This document shows positions 13,880 through 23,077 of a DNA stretch of 23,132 nucleotides, piece after piece. The first letter of the stretch is position 1. Each line of letters opens with the position of its first letter. Source of the DNA: an uncultured Prevotella sp. (lineage in GTDB: Bacteria > Bacteroidota > Bacteroidia > Bacteroidales > Bacteroidaceae); assembly GCA_900545525.1 (NCBI GenBank), contig UQZX01000039.1, forward strand, positions 1 through 23,132. Direction: 5' to 3'. The notes below the pieces were generated by a model. It was not told where the DNA came from. It was given only the letters and a program-made list of their open reading frames with translations, and made no database searches. The position numbers were made by a program, and so were the translations under genes.

Positions 13880-16861
13880 ATTGATGCAGAGAAAGCCAAG
13901 CTTGACGGAGTTGCCGACGTGAGTCGTGCTCTCGAAGGTCGTGTGTCGGGTGTGAGTGTCCAAAATGTATCAGGAACATTCGGTACGGCGCCGAAGATAC
14001 GTGTGCGCGGTGCCACATCTATATACGGTAACTCAAAACCATTGTGGGTTATCGACGGCGTTATACAGGAAGACGCTGTCGATGTCAGTGCCGACGACTT
14101 GTCGTCAGGTGATGCCGTGACGCTTATTTCAAATGCAATTTCCGGCTTGAGCGCCGATGACATAGAGAGCTTCCAGGTCCTCAAGGACGGTTCGGCAACG
14201 TCTATCTACGGTGCGCGCGCCATGGCTGGCGTGGTTGTAATCACCACCAAGCGAGGCAAGGCGGGACGCAGTTCGGTAAACTATACCGGTGAGTTCACCT
14301 ATCGTCTGAAGCCTTCGTACAACGACTATAACGTCAGCAACTCGCAGGAGCAGATGGGTATATACAAGGAAATGGCTGCAAAGGGATGGCTTGAGTTCTC
14401 TGCTCTTGCCAACGGAAGCTCATCGGGTCTGTACGGAAAGATGTACTCTCTCATGGCTCAGTATGACAAGACGAACGGTCAGTTCGGACTGCCCAACACC
14501 ACGGCAGCGATGAACGCATACCTTCAGGAGGCGGAGTTCCGCAACACAGACTGGTTCGACCTGCTTTTCAACGACAACATCGTGCAGAACCACTCGGTAA
14601 GCATCTCTACCGGTTCGGACAAGGCAAGCCTCTATGCCTCTATCTCGGCAATGAACGACCCGGGGTGGTCTGAGCAGAGCAAGGTGGAGCGTTATACGGC
14701 AAACATGAACGCATCGTATAACCTCTCAAAGCACGTTACGGCGATGATTCTTACCAACGGTTCTTACCGCAAGCAGAGAGCGCCGGGAACTTTGAGCCAG
14801 TCTACCAACACGGTTGACGGTTCGGTGAGCCGCTCTTTCGACATCAACCCCTACAGCTATGCGATGAACACGTCGCGTACGCTCGACCCTGATGAGACAT
14901 ACACGCGCAATTATGCCCCGTTCAACATCTTCCGCGAGCTTGAGAACAACTATATCGGCTTGTCGGTGATGGACATGAAGTTCCAGGGCGAGCTGGCATG
15001 GAAGCCGTTCATGGGTCTTGAGGTGCGCCTGCTCGGTGCATACCGTACGCAGAAGAGCACGAACGAGCACTTTATAAAGAACTCGTCGAACATGGCTGAG
15101 GCTTACCGCGCCGGTGTTGACAACCCCAACGTGATGAACAGCAACCCGTATCTGTACAAGGATCCGGACAAACCAAACTCCCTGCCGATGAGTGTGATGC
15201 CGACTGGTGGTATATATACAAGAAACGACTATACCGTTTCGCAGCTCGACTTCCGTGGCACCGTACAATATAATAAGGTGTGGAACGATACGCATATCTT
15301 CAACGCCTTCGGCGGTATGGAGGTCAACAAGACCGACAAGGAGGTTGTCTTCGCATCGGTTTATGGTCGTGACTATGACAACAACGATGTCATAAACATT
15401 GTTCCCGAGTTCTATAAGATGGCGAAGGAGCAGGGTACCGAGCTTAACAGCTTCAGCAAGTCGTTCTACCGCAACATTGCTTATTTTGCCAACCTGTCGT
15501 ACTCTTACAAGGGACGTTACTCCGTTAACGCCACCGGACGCTATGAGGGAACGAACAAACTGGGCAAGAGCCGCAACGCGCGCTGGCTGCCGACATGGAA
15601 CGTGTCGGGACTGTGGAACACCCACGAAGAGGAGTTCTTCAAGAAGTGGATGGAGAAGACAAACAGCGTTGTATCGCACCTTGCAGCACGTATATCATAC
15701 TCGCTGACAGCCGACCGCGGTCCGTCGTGGGTTACAAATGCGCGCCCCGTGTTCTACAGCCAGAACGTATGGCGTCCGCAGGGAAGCCAGGTGGAGCAGA
15801 TGATATATCTGTCGGACATTGCCAACACCGAGCTTACATACGAGAAGAAGCACGAGCTGAACCTCGGCTTTGACGCAGGTTTCCTGAAGAACCGCATCAA
15901 CCTCAACTTCGACATATACTGGCGTAACAACTACGACCTTATCGGTATTACCCAGACACAGGGTGCCGGAGGTGCGCTGACGAAATATGCCAACGTGGCA
16001 ACGATGAAGTCTAACGGTGTGGAGCTTACGCTCTCTACGCGCAACATACAGACGAAGGACTTCAACTGGACATCCGACCTTACGTTTGCATACGCCAAGA
16101 ACGAGATTACCGACCTCAATTCCCACTCAAACGTGATAAGCCTTGTGTCGGGAACAAGTGCCAGCTCGGCAGGTCACTTCCGTCAGGGATATCCGGTGTC
16201 GGCGTTGTTCTCAATACCTTTCGTAGGTCTCAACGACGAGGGTCTGCCGCTTATCATTAATGAGGACGGCGAGGTTACGACATCTGACATCAACTTCCAG
16301 GAGTACGAAAAGATTGACTTCCTGAAGTATGAAGGTCCTACGGAGCCTACCATCACCGGCGGTCTGAACAACATGTTTACGTACAAGAACTGGCGTCTGA
16401 ACGTGTTCATCACTTACGCCTTCGGCAACAAGGTGCGTCTCGACCCCGTTTTCGCATCGGCTTACTCGGACATGTCGGCTATGCCGAAGGAGTTCAAGAA
16501 CCGCTTCGTGATATCAGGACATGAGAACTATACGAACATCCCGGCTATTGCCAGCGTGCGCCAGTATAAGAACGACCCGTATCTTTCTTACGCATACAAC
16601 GCGTACAACTATTCTACGGCGCGTGTTGCCGACGGCGGCTTCATCCGTCTGAAGGACGTGTCGCTTACATACGACATACCTCATACATTCCTGCAGAAGC
16701 TCGGACTCACCACGGCATCGCTCAAGCTCGACGCCACAAACCTGTTCCTGCTTTATGCTGACGACAAGCTGAACGGACAGGATCCGGAGTTTGTCAACGC
16801 CGGAGGTGTTGCCACGCCGCTGCCCAAGCAGTTTACGTTTACATTGCGTCTGGGACTTTAA
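13514..16861 (+). CDS. susC: SusC/RagA family TonB-linked outer-membrane receptor (right operon, susC2)
   Basis: 1115 residues. Same architecture as susC1: signal peptide 1-21, carboxypeptidase-regulatory-like domain to about 95, TonB-box-like IDEVVVTG, plug with 'IRVRGATSIYGN' and 'PLWVIDGV', barrel ending QFTFTLRLGL. The plug stays highly similar to susC1 at protein level but with different codons, and the extracellular and barrel parts diverge further, so the two receptors probably bind different or variant ligands. It is the first gene of a five-gene plus-strand operon. I found no TTTG-N20-TAnnTTTG promoter in the 450 bp upstream, unlike susC1. Its 5' end is the right arm of the inner inverted repeat. 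Confidence 0.96.
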   Translation: MKKRLTMIASMLVLFVGLAMAQTEISGVIVSQDDGEPVIGASVMLKGTKTGVVSDVDGHFRLNAPKAGSYITVSYVGMETVTLKGAANMRITLKNDSHVIDEVVVTGMQKMDKRLFTGATTKIDAEKAKLDGVADVSRALEGRVSGVSVQNVSGTFGTAPKIRVRGATSIYGNSKPLWVIDGVIQEDAVDVSADDLSSGDAVTLISNAISGLSADDIESFQVLKDGSATSIYGARAMAGVVVITTKRGKAGRSSVNYTGEFTYRLKPSYNDYNVSNSQEQMGIYKEMAAKGWLEFSALANGSSSGLYGKMYSLMAQYDKTNGQFGLPNTTAAMNAYLQEAEFRNTDWFDLLFNDNIVQNHSVSISTGSDKASLYASISAMNDPGWSEQSKVERYTANMNASYNLSKHVTAMILTNGSYRKQRAPGTLSQSTNTVDGSVSRSFDINPYSYAMNTSRTLDPDETYTRNYAPFNIFRELENNYIGLSVMDMKFQGELAWKPFMGLEVRLLGAYRTQKSTNEHFIKNSSNMAEAYRAGVDNPNVMNSNPYLYKDPDKPNSLPMSVMPTGGIYTRNDYTVSQLDFRGTVQYNKVWNDTHIFNAFGGMEVNKTDKEVVFASVYGRDYDNNDVINIVPEFYKMAKEQGTELNSFSKSFYRNIAYFANLSYSYKGRYSVNATGRYEGTNKLGKSRNARWLPTWNVSGLWNTHEEEFFKKWMEKTNSVVSHLAARISYSLTADRGPSWVTNARPVFYSQNVWRPQGSQVEQMIYLSDIANTELTYEKKHELNLGFDAGFLKNRINLNFDIYWRNNYDLIGITQTQGAGGALTKYANVATMKSNGVELTLSTRNIQTKDFNWTSDLTFAYAKNEITDLNSHSNVISLVSGTSASSAGHFRQGYPVSALFSIPFVGLNDEGLPLIINEDGEVTTSDINFQEYEKIDFLKYEGPTEPTITGGLNNMFTYKNWRLNVFITYAFGNKVRLDPVFASAYSDMSAMPKEFKNRFVISGHENYTNIPAIASVRQYKNDPYLSYAYNAYNYSTARVADGGFIRLKDVSLTYDIPHTFLQKLGLTTASLKLDATNLFLLYADDKLNGQDPEFVNAGGVATPLPKQFTFTLRLGL

Positions 16862-16889
16862 CATAACTAACCATATTATAAAAGAAGAT

Positions 16890-18644
16890 ATGAAATCATA
16901 TAAATATATAGCTTTGTCGCTGTTCTCGGCTGCATTTGCCCTTTCGTCATGCTCTGACTTCCTTGACACGGAGCCTGACCAGCGTGTTGACATAGACAGC
17001 GAGGATAAGGTCGTGAAGCTGCTTGTCAGCGCTTATCCGGCAGGAAACTACGCTCTCTTGTCAGAGCTTTCTTCTGACAACATCATCGACAACAACTCGC
17101 CCCATCAGGAGGCAGGACCGAAAAAGAGCGGTAACACGTTCTATTATAACCGTCCGAGCTATGACCGTATGGACGATGAAATCTTTGCATTTGAGGATGC
17201 CAAGTCGGGCAACTCGCAGGATTCGCCGTCGTATGTGTGGGGTTCCCTTTACGAGTCTATTGCCACAGTGAACCTTGCTTTGCAGTCGATAGACGAGATT
17301 ATGGATAAGAACGGAGGTGTGCTTACCGACAAGCTGAGAGGTGCGCGTGCCGAGGCGTTGCTTATACGTGCCTACAGCCACTTCATACTTGTAAACCTCT
17401 TTTCCCAGGCTTACAAGGATGACGAGGCGAGCAAGAAAGACATTGGCGTGCCATACGTAACCAAACCGGAGGACAAGGTGCATGTTACATACGACCGCGG
17501 CAACGTTGCCGATGTGTATGCAAAGATACAGGCAGACCTTGAAGAGGGGCTTAAGGACATCAATGACAACAACTATGAGATGCCGAAATACCACTTCAAC
17601 GTTAATGCGGCTCATGCCTTCGCTGCACGTTTCTATCTTTACAAGCGCGACTACGACAAGGTGATAGAGCATGCAAATGCCGTACTTGGTACTGATCCGT
17701 CTGTACTGCCGGACAAATTGTTGAAGCTCTCAGGCTTTGAGACATGCGTTACATACACCGACTATGTTAACAAGTGGATTGACCCGGAAGACAACAACAA
17801 CCTTATGTTGCTGTCTACCAACTCAAGATACTCCCGCCACCTCAGTGGCTACCGTTATGCATGGAACGGAAAGGCGCTTGACGAGACCATATATCACTCG
17901 GCTTTTAAGAGCGGCGACTATGTATGGTGGCTTTGGTATGTGAATCCTTATTATTATGTTAGCGGCGGTCTGTTCTACAGCGGAAGTTCTGATTATGGCT
18001 TCCATCCTACCAAGGTGGGAGAGTCGTTTGAGTATACCGACAAGGTTGCTGGTATAGGCTATCCCCACATCGTTCGCCGTGAGTTTACGGCAACGGCATT
18101 GCTGCTTGACCGTGCGGAGGCAAAGCTCTTGTCTGCATCACACCGCGATATAGAGGGTGCTATAGCCGACCTTATAGCATACGATAACAGCCGCCAGTCG
18201 TTCGGCGATGCCGATAAGGTTACTTATACGGCAAGCGGCAACCTGATGCCCCTTACCCGGGAAATACTTGAGAAGCATTATTCAAATGTTGACAATCCCA
18301 ACTGCTTTGCCAACTGGAACTTTACACAGAACATGAGCGGCAGCTTTGTCATCCCGCAGGATGTGGTTGTCTACATGAACGCCGTGAACGACTTGCGCCG
18401 CTTCGAGACTGTTCTTGAAGGCACGCGCTTCTTCGACCTGAAGCGTTTCGGCATTGAATACTCTCATTTCATCGGTCCGAACAATACCGAATATAAGTTA
18501 GTCTGGAATGATCCGCGCCGTGCCCTGGAGGTTCCGCAGGAGGCTCTCTCTGCAGGACTTGAGCCTTCGCGTGCCACAAAAGACAAGCCGCAGGACACCA
18601 ACGAGTTTAAAATGTCAACTGAACGGCAGTTTGCAACAAACTAA
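16890..18644 (+). CDS. susD: SusD/RagB family nutrient-binding outer-membrane lipoprotein (right operon)
   Basis: 584 residues from the ATG at 16890 (MKSYKYIALSLF). The frame is open back to an ATG at 16791 inside susC2, but the later start gives a proper signal peptide and lipobox LSSC followed by SDFLDTEPDQR, the standard SusD start. The C-terminal signature 'RRFETVLEGTRFFDLKRFGIEYSHF' is clear. It is 60 residues longer than its left-hand counterpart, partly through internal insertions and a hydrophilic tail after 'LSAGLEPSR'. It should form the lid of the SusC2 barrel. It starts 28 bp after susC2 and is followed 18 bp later by the metallohydrolase. Confidence 0.94.
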   Translation: MKSYKYIALSLFSAAFALSSCSDFLDTEPDQRVDIDSEDKVVKLLVSAYPAGNYALLSELSSDNIIDNNSPHQEAGPKKSGNTFYYNRPSYDRMDDEIFAFEDAKSGNSQDSPSYVWGSLYESIATVNLALQSIDEIMDKNGGVLTDKLRGARAEALLIRAYSHFILVNLFSQAYKDDEASKKDIGVPYVTKPEDKVHVTYDRGNVADVYAKIQADLEEGLKDINDNNYEMPKYHFNVNAAHAFAARFYLYKRDYDKVIEHANAVLGTDPSVLPDKLLKLSGFETCVTYTDYVNKWIDPEDNNNLMLLSTNSRYSRHLSGYRYAWNGKALDETIYHSAFKSGDYVWWLWYVNPYYYVSGGLFYSGSSDYGFHPTKVGESFEYTDKVAGIGYPHIVRREFTATALLLDRAEAKLLSASHRDIEGAIADLIAYDNSRQSFGDADKVTYTASGNLMPLTREILEKHYSNVDNPNCFANWNFTQNMSGSFVIPQDVVVYMNAVNDLRRFETVLEGTRFFDLKRFGIEYSHFIGPNNTEYKLVWNDPRRALEVPQEALSAGLEPSRATKDKPQDTNEFKMSTERQFATN

Positions 18645-18662
18645 CAATTAAAAAGAAGAGTT

Positions 18663-19916
18663 ATGAAATCTATAGTAAAAATATTGGCAGGAGTGCTTAT
18701 TACCGTGAATGCAGTTGCGTTCACGGCATGCACCGATGATGATTTTACAGCGTCTATATTCGATACAACCGAGTATTCGCTTGACAAGGCTTCGTACACA
18801 TTCCCGCTGGATACGTTCCTGAAGAAGAACTTCCTCGAGCCGTACAACCTCAAGTATATATACAAGATGGAAGACATCGGCTCCGACCTTGACAAGAACC
18901 TTGTGCCCATCAACTATGAGAATGCCACCGTCTTGGCTGTTCTTTCAAAGTATCTGTGGTTCGATGTATACAAGAAGATTGTCGGAGAAGAGTTCCTCAA
19001 GCAGTATAGCCCGCGCATAATACACCTCATAGGTTCGCACAGCTTCAATCCCACATCGGGCACTGAGACACTTGGTGTTGCCGAGGGAGGTGTGAAGGTT
19101 ACGCTGATACGCGGCAACTTCCTTGACGTAAACAACATAGAGTACATGAACGAGTACTTCTTCGGCACCATGCACCACGAGTTCTCGCACATCCTCCAGC
19201 AGAATGTGATAACACCGACAGCTTTCGATGCCATATCCAAGTCGCTTTACAACCCTATCGACTGGAACAATACTGCCGACTCGCTTGCCGTGACAAAGGG
19301 CTTCATCTCACCCTATGCTTCATCGCAGGCACGTGAGGACTGGGTGGAAGTCATCGCAAAGTACGTGACGATGGACATGAAGAAGTGGGATGCAACGCTT
19401 GAGGCTGCACGTTATGACTGGGAAGAGCTTGAGTACAACGCAAAGGCTTTTGATGCGGCAATAGCACGCGGAGCCAACCGCGACACACTGGGCTACCATA
19501 TCATACGTACTGTCGGAGGCGATCCGGAAGTAGGTTCAAAAAAGGACGGGGAGATAGACACGTGGAAGATACAGCGCAAGCTGATACAGCGCAATGCAGA
19601 CGGTTCTGCTGTGCTCGATGAAAACCAGAAGCCGATATTCCGCTTTGAGGACGGCGTGGACGGACGTGCCATCATACTGCAGAAGCTCGAAATGGCGCGC
19701 CAGTGGCTCAAGGACAACTTCAATGTGGACCTTGAAGCACTGCGTATGGAGGTGCAGCGCCGCCAGTTCCTTACCGATGCGGACGGAAACTTTGTGTTTG
19801 ATGCAAAAGGAAACTACGTGAACCGCTTTACCTCACCTTCAGAAAGCGATCCTACGCGCATGTTCATTGACGAGCTGCTCGATGAGGTCAACCAGTATAA
19901 AGCATTACAGCAATAA
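18663..19916 (+). CDS. Substrate import-associated zinc metallohydrolase lipoprotein (right operon)
   Basis: 417 residues. Signal peptide with lipobox FTAC (Cys23), then TDDDF. The zinc motif HEFSH is at residues 172-176 in 'TMHHEFSHIL', and 'REDWVEV' (224-230) aligns with the acidic segment of the left paralogue. Compared with that 315-residue protein it has an insertion of roughly 90 residues between the 'KYVTMDMKKW' helix and the C-terminal helix 'LEMARQWLKDNFNVDLEALR', plus a C-terminal extension. Function as for the left paralogue: probable hydrolase acting on the imported ligand at the cell surface. It is third in the operon, 22 bp before the DUF4302 gene. Confidence 0.88.
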   Translation: MKSIVKILAGVLITVNAVAFTACTDDDFTASIFDTTEYSLDKASYTFPLDTFLKKNFLEPYNLKYIYKMEDIGSDLDKNLVPINYENATVLAVLSKYLWFDVYKKIVGEEFLKQYSPRIIHLIGSHSFNPTSGTETLGVAEGGVKVTLIRGNFLDVNNIEYMNEYFFGTMHHEFSHILQQNVITPTAFDAISKSLYNPIDWNNTADSLAVTKGFISPYASSQAREDWVEVIAKYVTMDMKKWDATLEAARYDWEELEYNAKAFDAAIARGANRDTLGYHIIRTVGGDPEVGSKKDGEIDTWKIQRKLIQRNADGSAVLDENQKPIFRFEDGVDGRAIILQKLEMARQWLKDNFNVDLEALRMEVQRRQFLTDADGNFVFDAKGNYVNRFTSPSESDPTRMFIDELLDEVNQYKALQQ

Positions 19917-19938
19917 CATCTAAAAGACTATATCAAGA

Positions 19939-21276
19939 ATGAAAAAGATATTTTATTTCTCACTGCTTGCCGCATCTGCGCTGACATTCTCCTCATGTAC
20001 ACACGAGGAAGACGATATTTTTGACAAGTCGGCTGCCGAAATCCTCAATGAGGTGAGTGAGCTTTATTCTGAGCGTCTGACATCGTCAGAAGGCGGATGG
20101 GCTATAGAATACTATCCCAGGACAATCGACGGATTTGACCCGAACGTTGACAACAAGTATCAGGTGCAGGGCTATCTGCTGCTTGCCGACTTCGATAAGG
20201 ACGGCTCGGTGAATATGGGAATGAAGAACATCGTGTCTGGTAACAGGTTCATAAGCGACCGTTCGGCATGGGATGTGATAACCGACCTCGGTCCGGTGCT
20301 CTCGTTCAGTACTTACAACAACTGCATACACCCGTTTGCCCAGCCTGAAGAGAGCGGCGTGCTCGATACGGACAAGGGTAAGGGACTTGAGGGTGACTAT
20401 GAGTTTATGATGCTCGATGTGCCCGAAAATCCTGAATATATAATGTTGAAAGGCAAGAAGCGCGGAACATACGTGCGTATGTCGCGCCTCGATGCCGACA
20501 CCGATTTTGCTTCATATTACAGCAATCTTGATGCCCTCAACGGCAAGTATTTCAACCCGTCGGCACCAAACAACCTTGTAATGACACTCGGCGAGACGGC
20601 TATGAACGTAAAGGATGCCGGCACGGGTCTTATCACCACATGGCCTGTAGGCGGCGATGAAGTTGCCGATGCCGTAATCCGTCCGTTCCTGACGTTCGTC
20701 CACAACGGCGAGTTCCGCCTGCGTTTCCGTGACGCAATAGAGCTTGAAGACGGCTCAACAGCACAGGAGTTTGCGTATAATGAGGAAGATGATGTGTTCA
20801 AGGAAGTGGAGAATGGAGAGTTCAAGATTACCGGACCGGAAATAGCTCCATTCTTTTATGATAGAATAAACAGTAGTTCTATTTTTGATCTGAATTCTTC
20901 ATCTGATATGTCAGATAAGATGAAAACATTATTCAGTATAGTATCGAAAGCCTTTAATGACAGAAAATATAGATTTAAAGGATTGACATTGAAATTAGAA
21001 AAAGAACAGCTTGTTTGGTTGCTTTCGTATAATACAACATCTGTTGCATATAATTTTAATATGGAAATAGAGGAAGGCAATAAAGTAAAAATGACATTTA
21101 TAGAACCGGCATCTACACCTGCTGCGAATATCTTGAATGCTATTCCAAGTGTCAAAGAATTATTGGATACATTATCGCAACAATTCGTGTTATCTGCCAA
21201 CAAAACGAAATTTAATTTAAGTGAAATAAAAATGACATCTGTTGATAACTCAGATATTTGGTTTGTAGTTAAATAA
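19939..21276 (+). CDS. DUF4302 family lipoprotein (right operon)
   Basis: 445 residues, lipobox FSSC followed by THEEDD, the acidic export-type start. 'SSEGGWAIEYYP' and 'YLLLADFDKDGSVNMGM' match the N-terminal pattern of the left DUF4302 protein. Biochemical function unknown. Base composition changes abruptly at about 20850: sampled 60-bp stretches give 60% GC at 20641-20700 but 25% at 20881-20940, with AAA, TTA and ATA codons replacing AAG, CTT/CTC and ATC. The C-terminal ~140 residues therefore seem to have a different origin from the first ~300, although the frame is intact. Fourth gene of the operon. Confidence 0.85.
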   Translation: MKKIFYFSLLAASALTFSSCTHEEDDIFDKSAAEILNEVSELYSERLTSSEGGWAIEYYPRTIDGFDPNVDNKYQVQGYLLLADFDKDGSVNMGMKNIVSGNRFISDRSAWDVITDLGPVLSFSTYNNCIHPFAQPEESGVLDTDKGKGLEGDYEFMMLDVPENPEYIMLKGKKRGTYVRMSRLDADTDFASYYSNLDALNGKYFNPSAPNNLVMTLGETAMNVKDAGTGLITTWPVGGDEVADAVIRPFLTFVHNGEFRLRFRDAIELEDGSTAQEFAYNEEDDVFKEVENGEFKITGPEIAPFFYDRINSSSIFDLNSSSDMSDKMKTLFSIVSKAFNDRKYRFKGLTLKLEKEQLVWLLSYNTTSVAYNFNMEIEEGNKVKMTFIEPASTPAANILNAIPSVKELLDTLSQQFVLSANKTKFNLSEIKMTSVDNSDIWFVVK

Positions 21277-22900
21277 ATTATTAATGAAAAAGTACTATTA
21301 TGAAGAAACTTTTCTTATCAGTTGCTTTATGTGCAACATCAACTTTGGGTTTTGCTCAAATTCAAAGTAAAGCAGAATTAATGCAGGAAATGTCAAGACC
21401 TGTAGTCTTAGAAAATAAATATAAGGCATTAAAAACTTCAGGAAGTGTATCTCAAAATACTCCTGTGATGAAGAGTGTAGCTAATAATGTCTATTATAAC
21501 AGACCTACAGGCGGCTTGTATATTTCAGGACAAAATTCTCAGTCAAAAGTTAAGTATTCATATTTGACAGTAGCTCCTTATAAAGAAGTGACATTTAAAA
21601 ATATGTGTACAGACAAGTCTTCTGCAGTATGGTCTATAGGTAGTAATACTGTTGAAGGTAATGAAAACAATGATTTGGTAACCTCGTTTGGTGCCAACCT
21701 TAATGGATATTTGTGGTATTTGCCTTCTGTAAAGGTTGGTGATATATCATTCTCTTTAGGCGAGGAAGCAGATCAAAATGGTGTTTATTGTCCTTCTGCA
21801 ATAAGTTCATTAGCAAATTGTAATATTGCTCTTGGAGGAAATTATTCAGGTTTTACAAGTGGGGACTATTGTTTTGGTACTGGTAATGACAAATTTGATT
21901 TTGACAAAGATGGAACAGCTGAAGATATAATTTGTACAGCATTATATCAGCGTTTCGATAAGCCAATGTCGCCTCTTTATATAGAAGACATATATGTTCC
22001 TATAGTAAGTAATACAACACCTTTGGCAGAAGGCAAGAAACTTTATGCCTATATATATGATGTAAAAGAAGTAAATGGGCGAAAAGTGCTTGGAGATAAT
22101 ATCCTTGCAAAGTACGAGGCTACATCTGATAACATAGTTGCAAACGTTTCAGGAGGTGTTACATATGGTGGAATAACTTTTGCTAATTATAAGGAAGATG
22201 ATTTTGGTGCCAAGGAACTTGTTCCAGTTATTTTAGATCAGGAATTCTATATTCTTATTAGTGGATTTGATCAGGAAGGTGTTGATGTTGGTCTAAGAAT
22301 GTGTAATACAGGTTCTTTAGATTATGAATTTAATCTTGTTGATCCCACATTTTCTATGTATAAAGATACTCAGGGAAAGGTTTTAGGTTCATTATATTCA
22401 CATGGGACAAATAGTCAGGGTGTTAAGTATTCTTATAATGCTGTAATATATCTTGATGCAATCTATGATGGTATAGTTGTAGAAGATGCATATGACATTA
22501 ATGTACAGATAGCTCCTATTGAAGGTGGAGAAACTGCTGCTGCTACATTTACTTTAAATGGTGAGGAGCAAAAAGATTATCCTGCTATTGTCAGCTATAC
22601 AATGGACTGGTTTGATGAAGATGGATATGAAACAGGAAATTATGTATTTGAGGGTCTTGAAGATTGGATAGAAAGTGTAAATGTTGTAGAAAATACCAAT
22701 ACTAGAGGTAAAACAGGAACAGCATATGTTACTTTTACGGTCAAAAAATTGCCTGATGGAGTTACAGGACGTTATGCAGTTGTATATATAAAAGGCACTC
22801 ATGGCGTAAATGCAGAAACACCGATTATTGTACGTCAGGGTGATGTTGATATAACAAATGGTATCTCTGGTGTTATTGCAGGCGATAAATCAGCTGCCAA
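20850..22900. other. AT-rich tract, possible recombinant segment
   Basis: From the last third of the DUF4302 gene through most of the next gene the DNA is much more AT-rich than its surroundings. Composition moves back toward the local norm at the conserved C-terminal tail of the last gene (after about 22900). No integrase, transposase or att-like repeat was seen at the borders. Replacement by homologous recombination with a divergent donor is the simplest explanation. Confidence 0.6.
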
Positions 22901-22994
22901 TACATCTGTTTATAATATTATGGGGCAGCGTGTAAATAGCAATGCCAAGGGTCTTGTAATAAAGAACGGCAAGAAGGTTATCATAAACAAATAA
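21300..22994 (+). CDS. Secreted protein of unknown function with conserved C-terminal tail (right operon)
   Basis: 564 residues. Signal peptide MKKLFLSVALCATSTLGFAQ with no lipobox. The body is beta-rich; it contains a calcium-loop-like DFDKDGTAED stretch and, near the end, 'IIVRQGDVDITNGISGV'. I recognise no catalytic motif. The final ~28 residues contain YNIMGQRVN and end in GKKVIINK, the same tail type as the last protein of the left operon and similar to type IX sorting tails. The gene is strikingly AT-rich and uses AAA, TTA and GAT codons more than its neighbours. It starts 23 bp after the DUF4302 gene. Role inferred: exported accessory protein of the locus, perhaps surface-attached. Confidence 0.78.
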   Translation: MKKLFLSVALCATSTLGFAQIQSKAELMQEMSRPVVLENKYKALKTSGSVSQNTPVMKSVANNVYYNRPTGGLYISGQNSQSKVKYSYLTVAPYKEVTFKNMCTDKSSAVWSIGSNTVEGNENNDLVTSFGANLNGYLWYLPSVKVGDISFSLGEEADQNGVYCPSAISSLANCNIALGGNYSGFTSGDYCFGTGNDKFDFDKDGTAEDIICTALYQRFDKPMSPLYIEDIYVPIVSNTTPLAEGKKLYAYIYDVKEVNGRKVLGDNILAKYEATSDNIVANVSGGVTYGGITFANYKEDDFGAKELVPVILDQEFYILISGFDQEGVDVGLRMCNTGSLDYEFNLVDPTFSMYKDTQGKVLGSLYSHGTNSQGVKYSYNAVIYLDAIYDGIVVEDAYDINVQIAPIEGGETAAATFTLNGEEQKDYPAIVSYTMDWFDEDGYETGNYVFEGLEDWIESVNVVENTNTRGKTGTAYVTFTVKKLPDGVTGRYAVVYIKGTHGVNAETPIIVRQGDVDITNGISGVIAGDKSAANTSVYNIMGQRVNSNAKGLVIKNGKKVIINK

Positions 22995-23034
22995 TATTGA
23001 AGAAGAGATATATTCAACATCATTAACATCACTG

Positions 23035-23064
23035 TGCCAGGTCTGTATCAGTTCAGTCCTGGCA
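23035..23064 (+). terminator. Hairpin after the right operon
   Basis: TGCCAGG at 23035-23041 pairs with CCTGGCA at 23058-23064 around a 16-base loop that can itself pair weakly. It lies 40 bases after the last stop codon and 20 bases before the next gene. There is no strong T-run, so it may be a partial terminator or a leader hairpin of the next gene. Confidence 0.5.
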
Positions 23065-23077
23065 TAGTTTGTCTAAA

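Noticed and set aside
14726..15679. 317-residue minus-strand open frame
   Set aside because: It is antisense to susC2, whose protein is clearly real; its composition (rich in Val, Arg, His, Leu) is typical of a frame shadow.
16791..16889. N-terminal extension of the right SusD by 33 codons into susC2
   Set aside because: The extension has no signal peptide character, whereas 16890 gives a correct lipoprotein signal.
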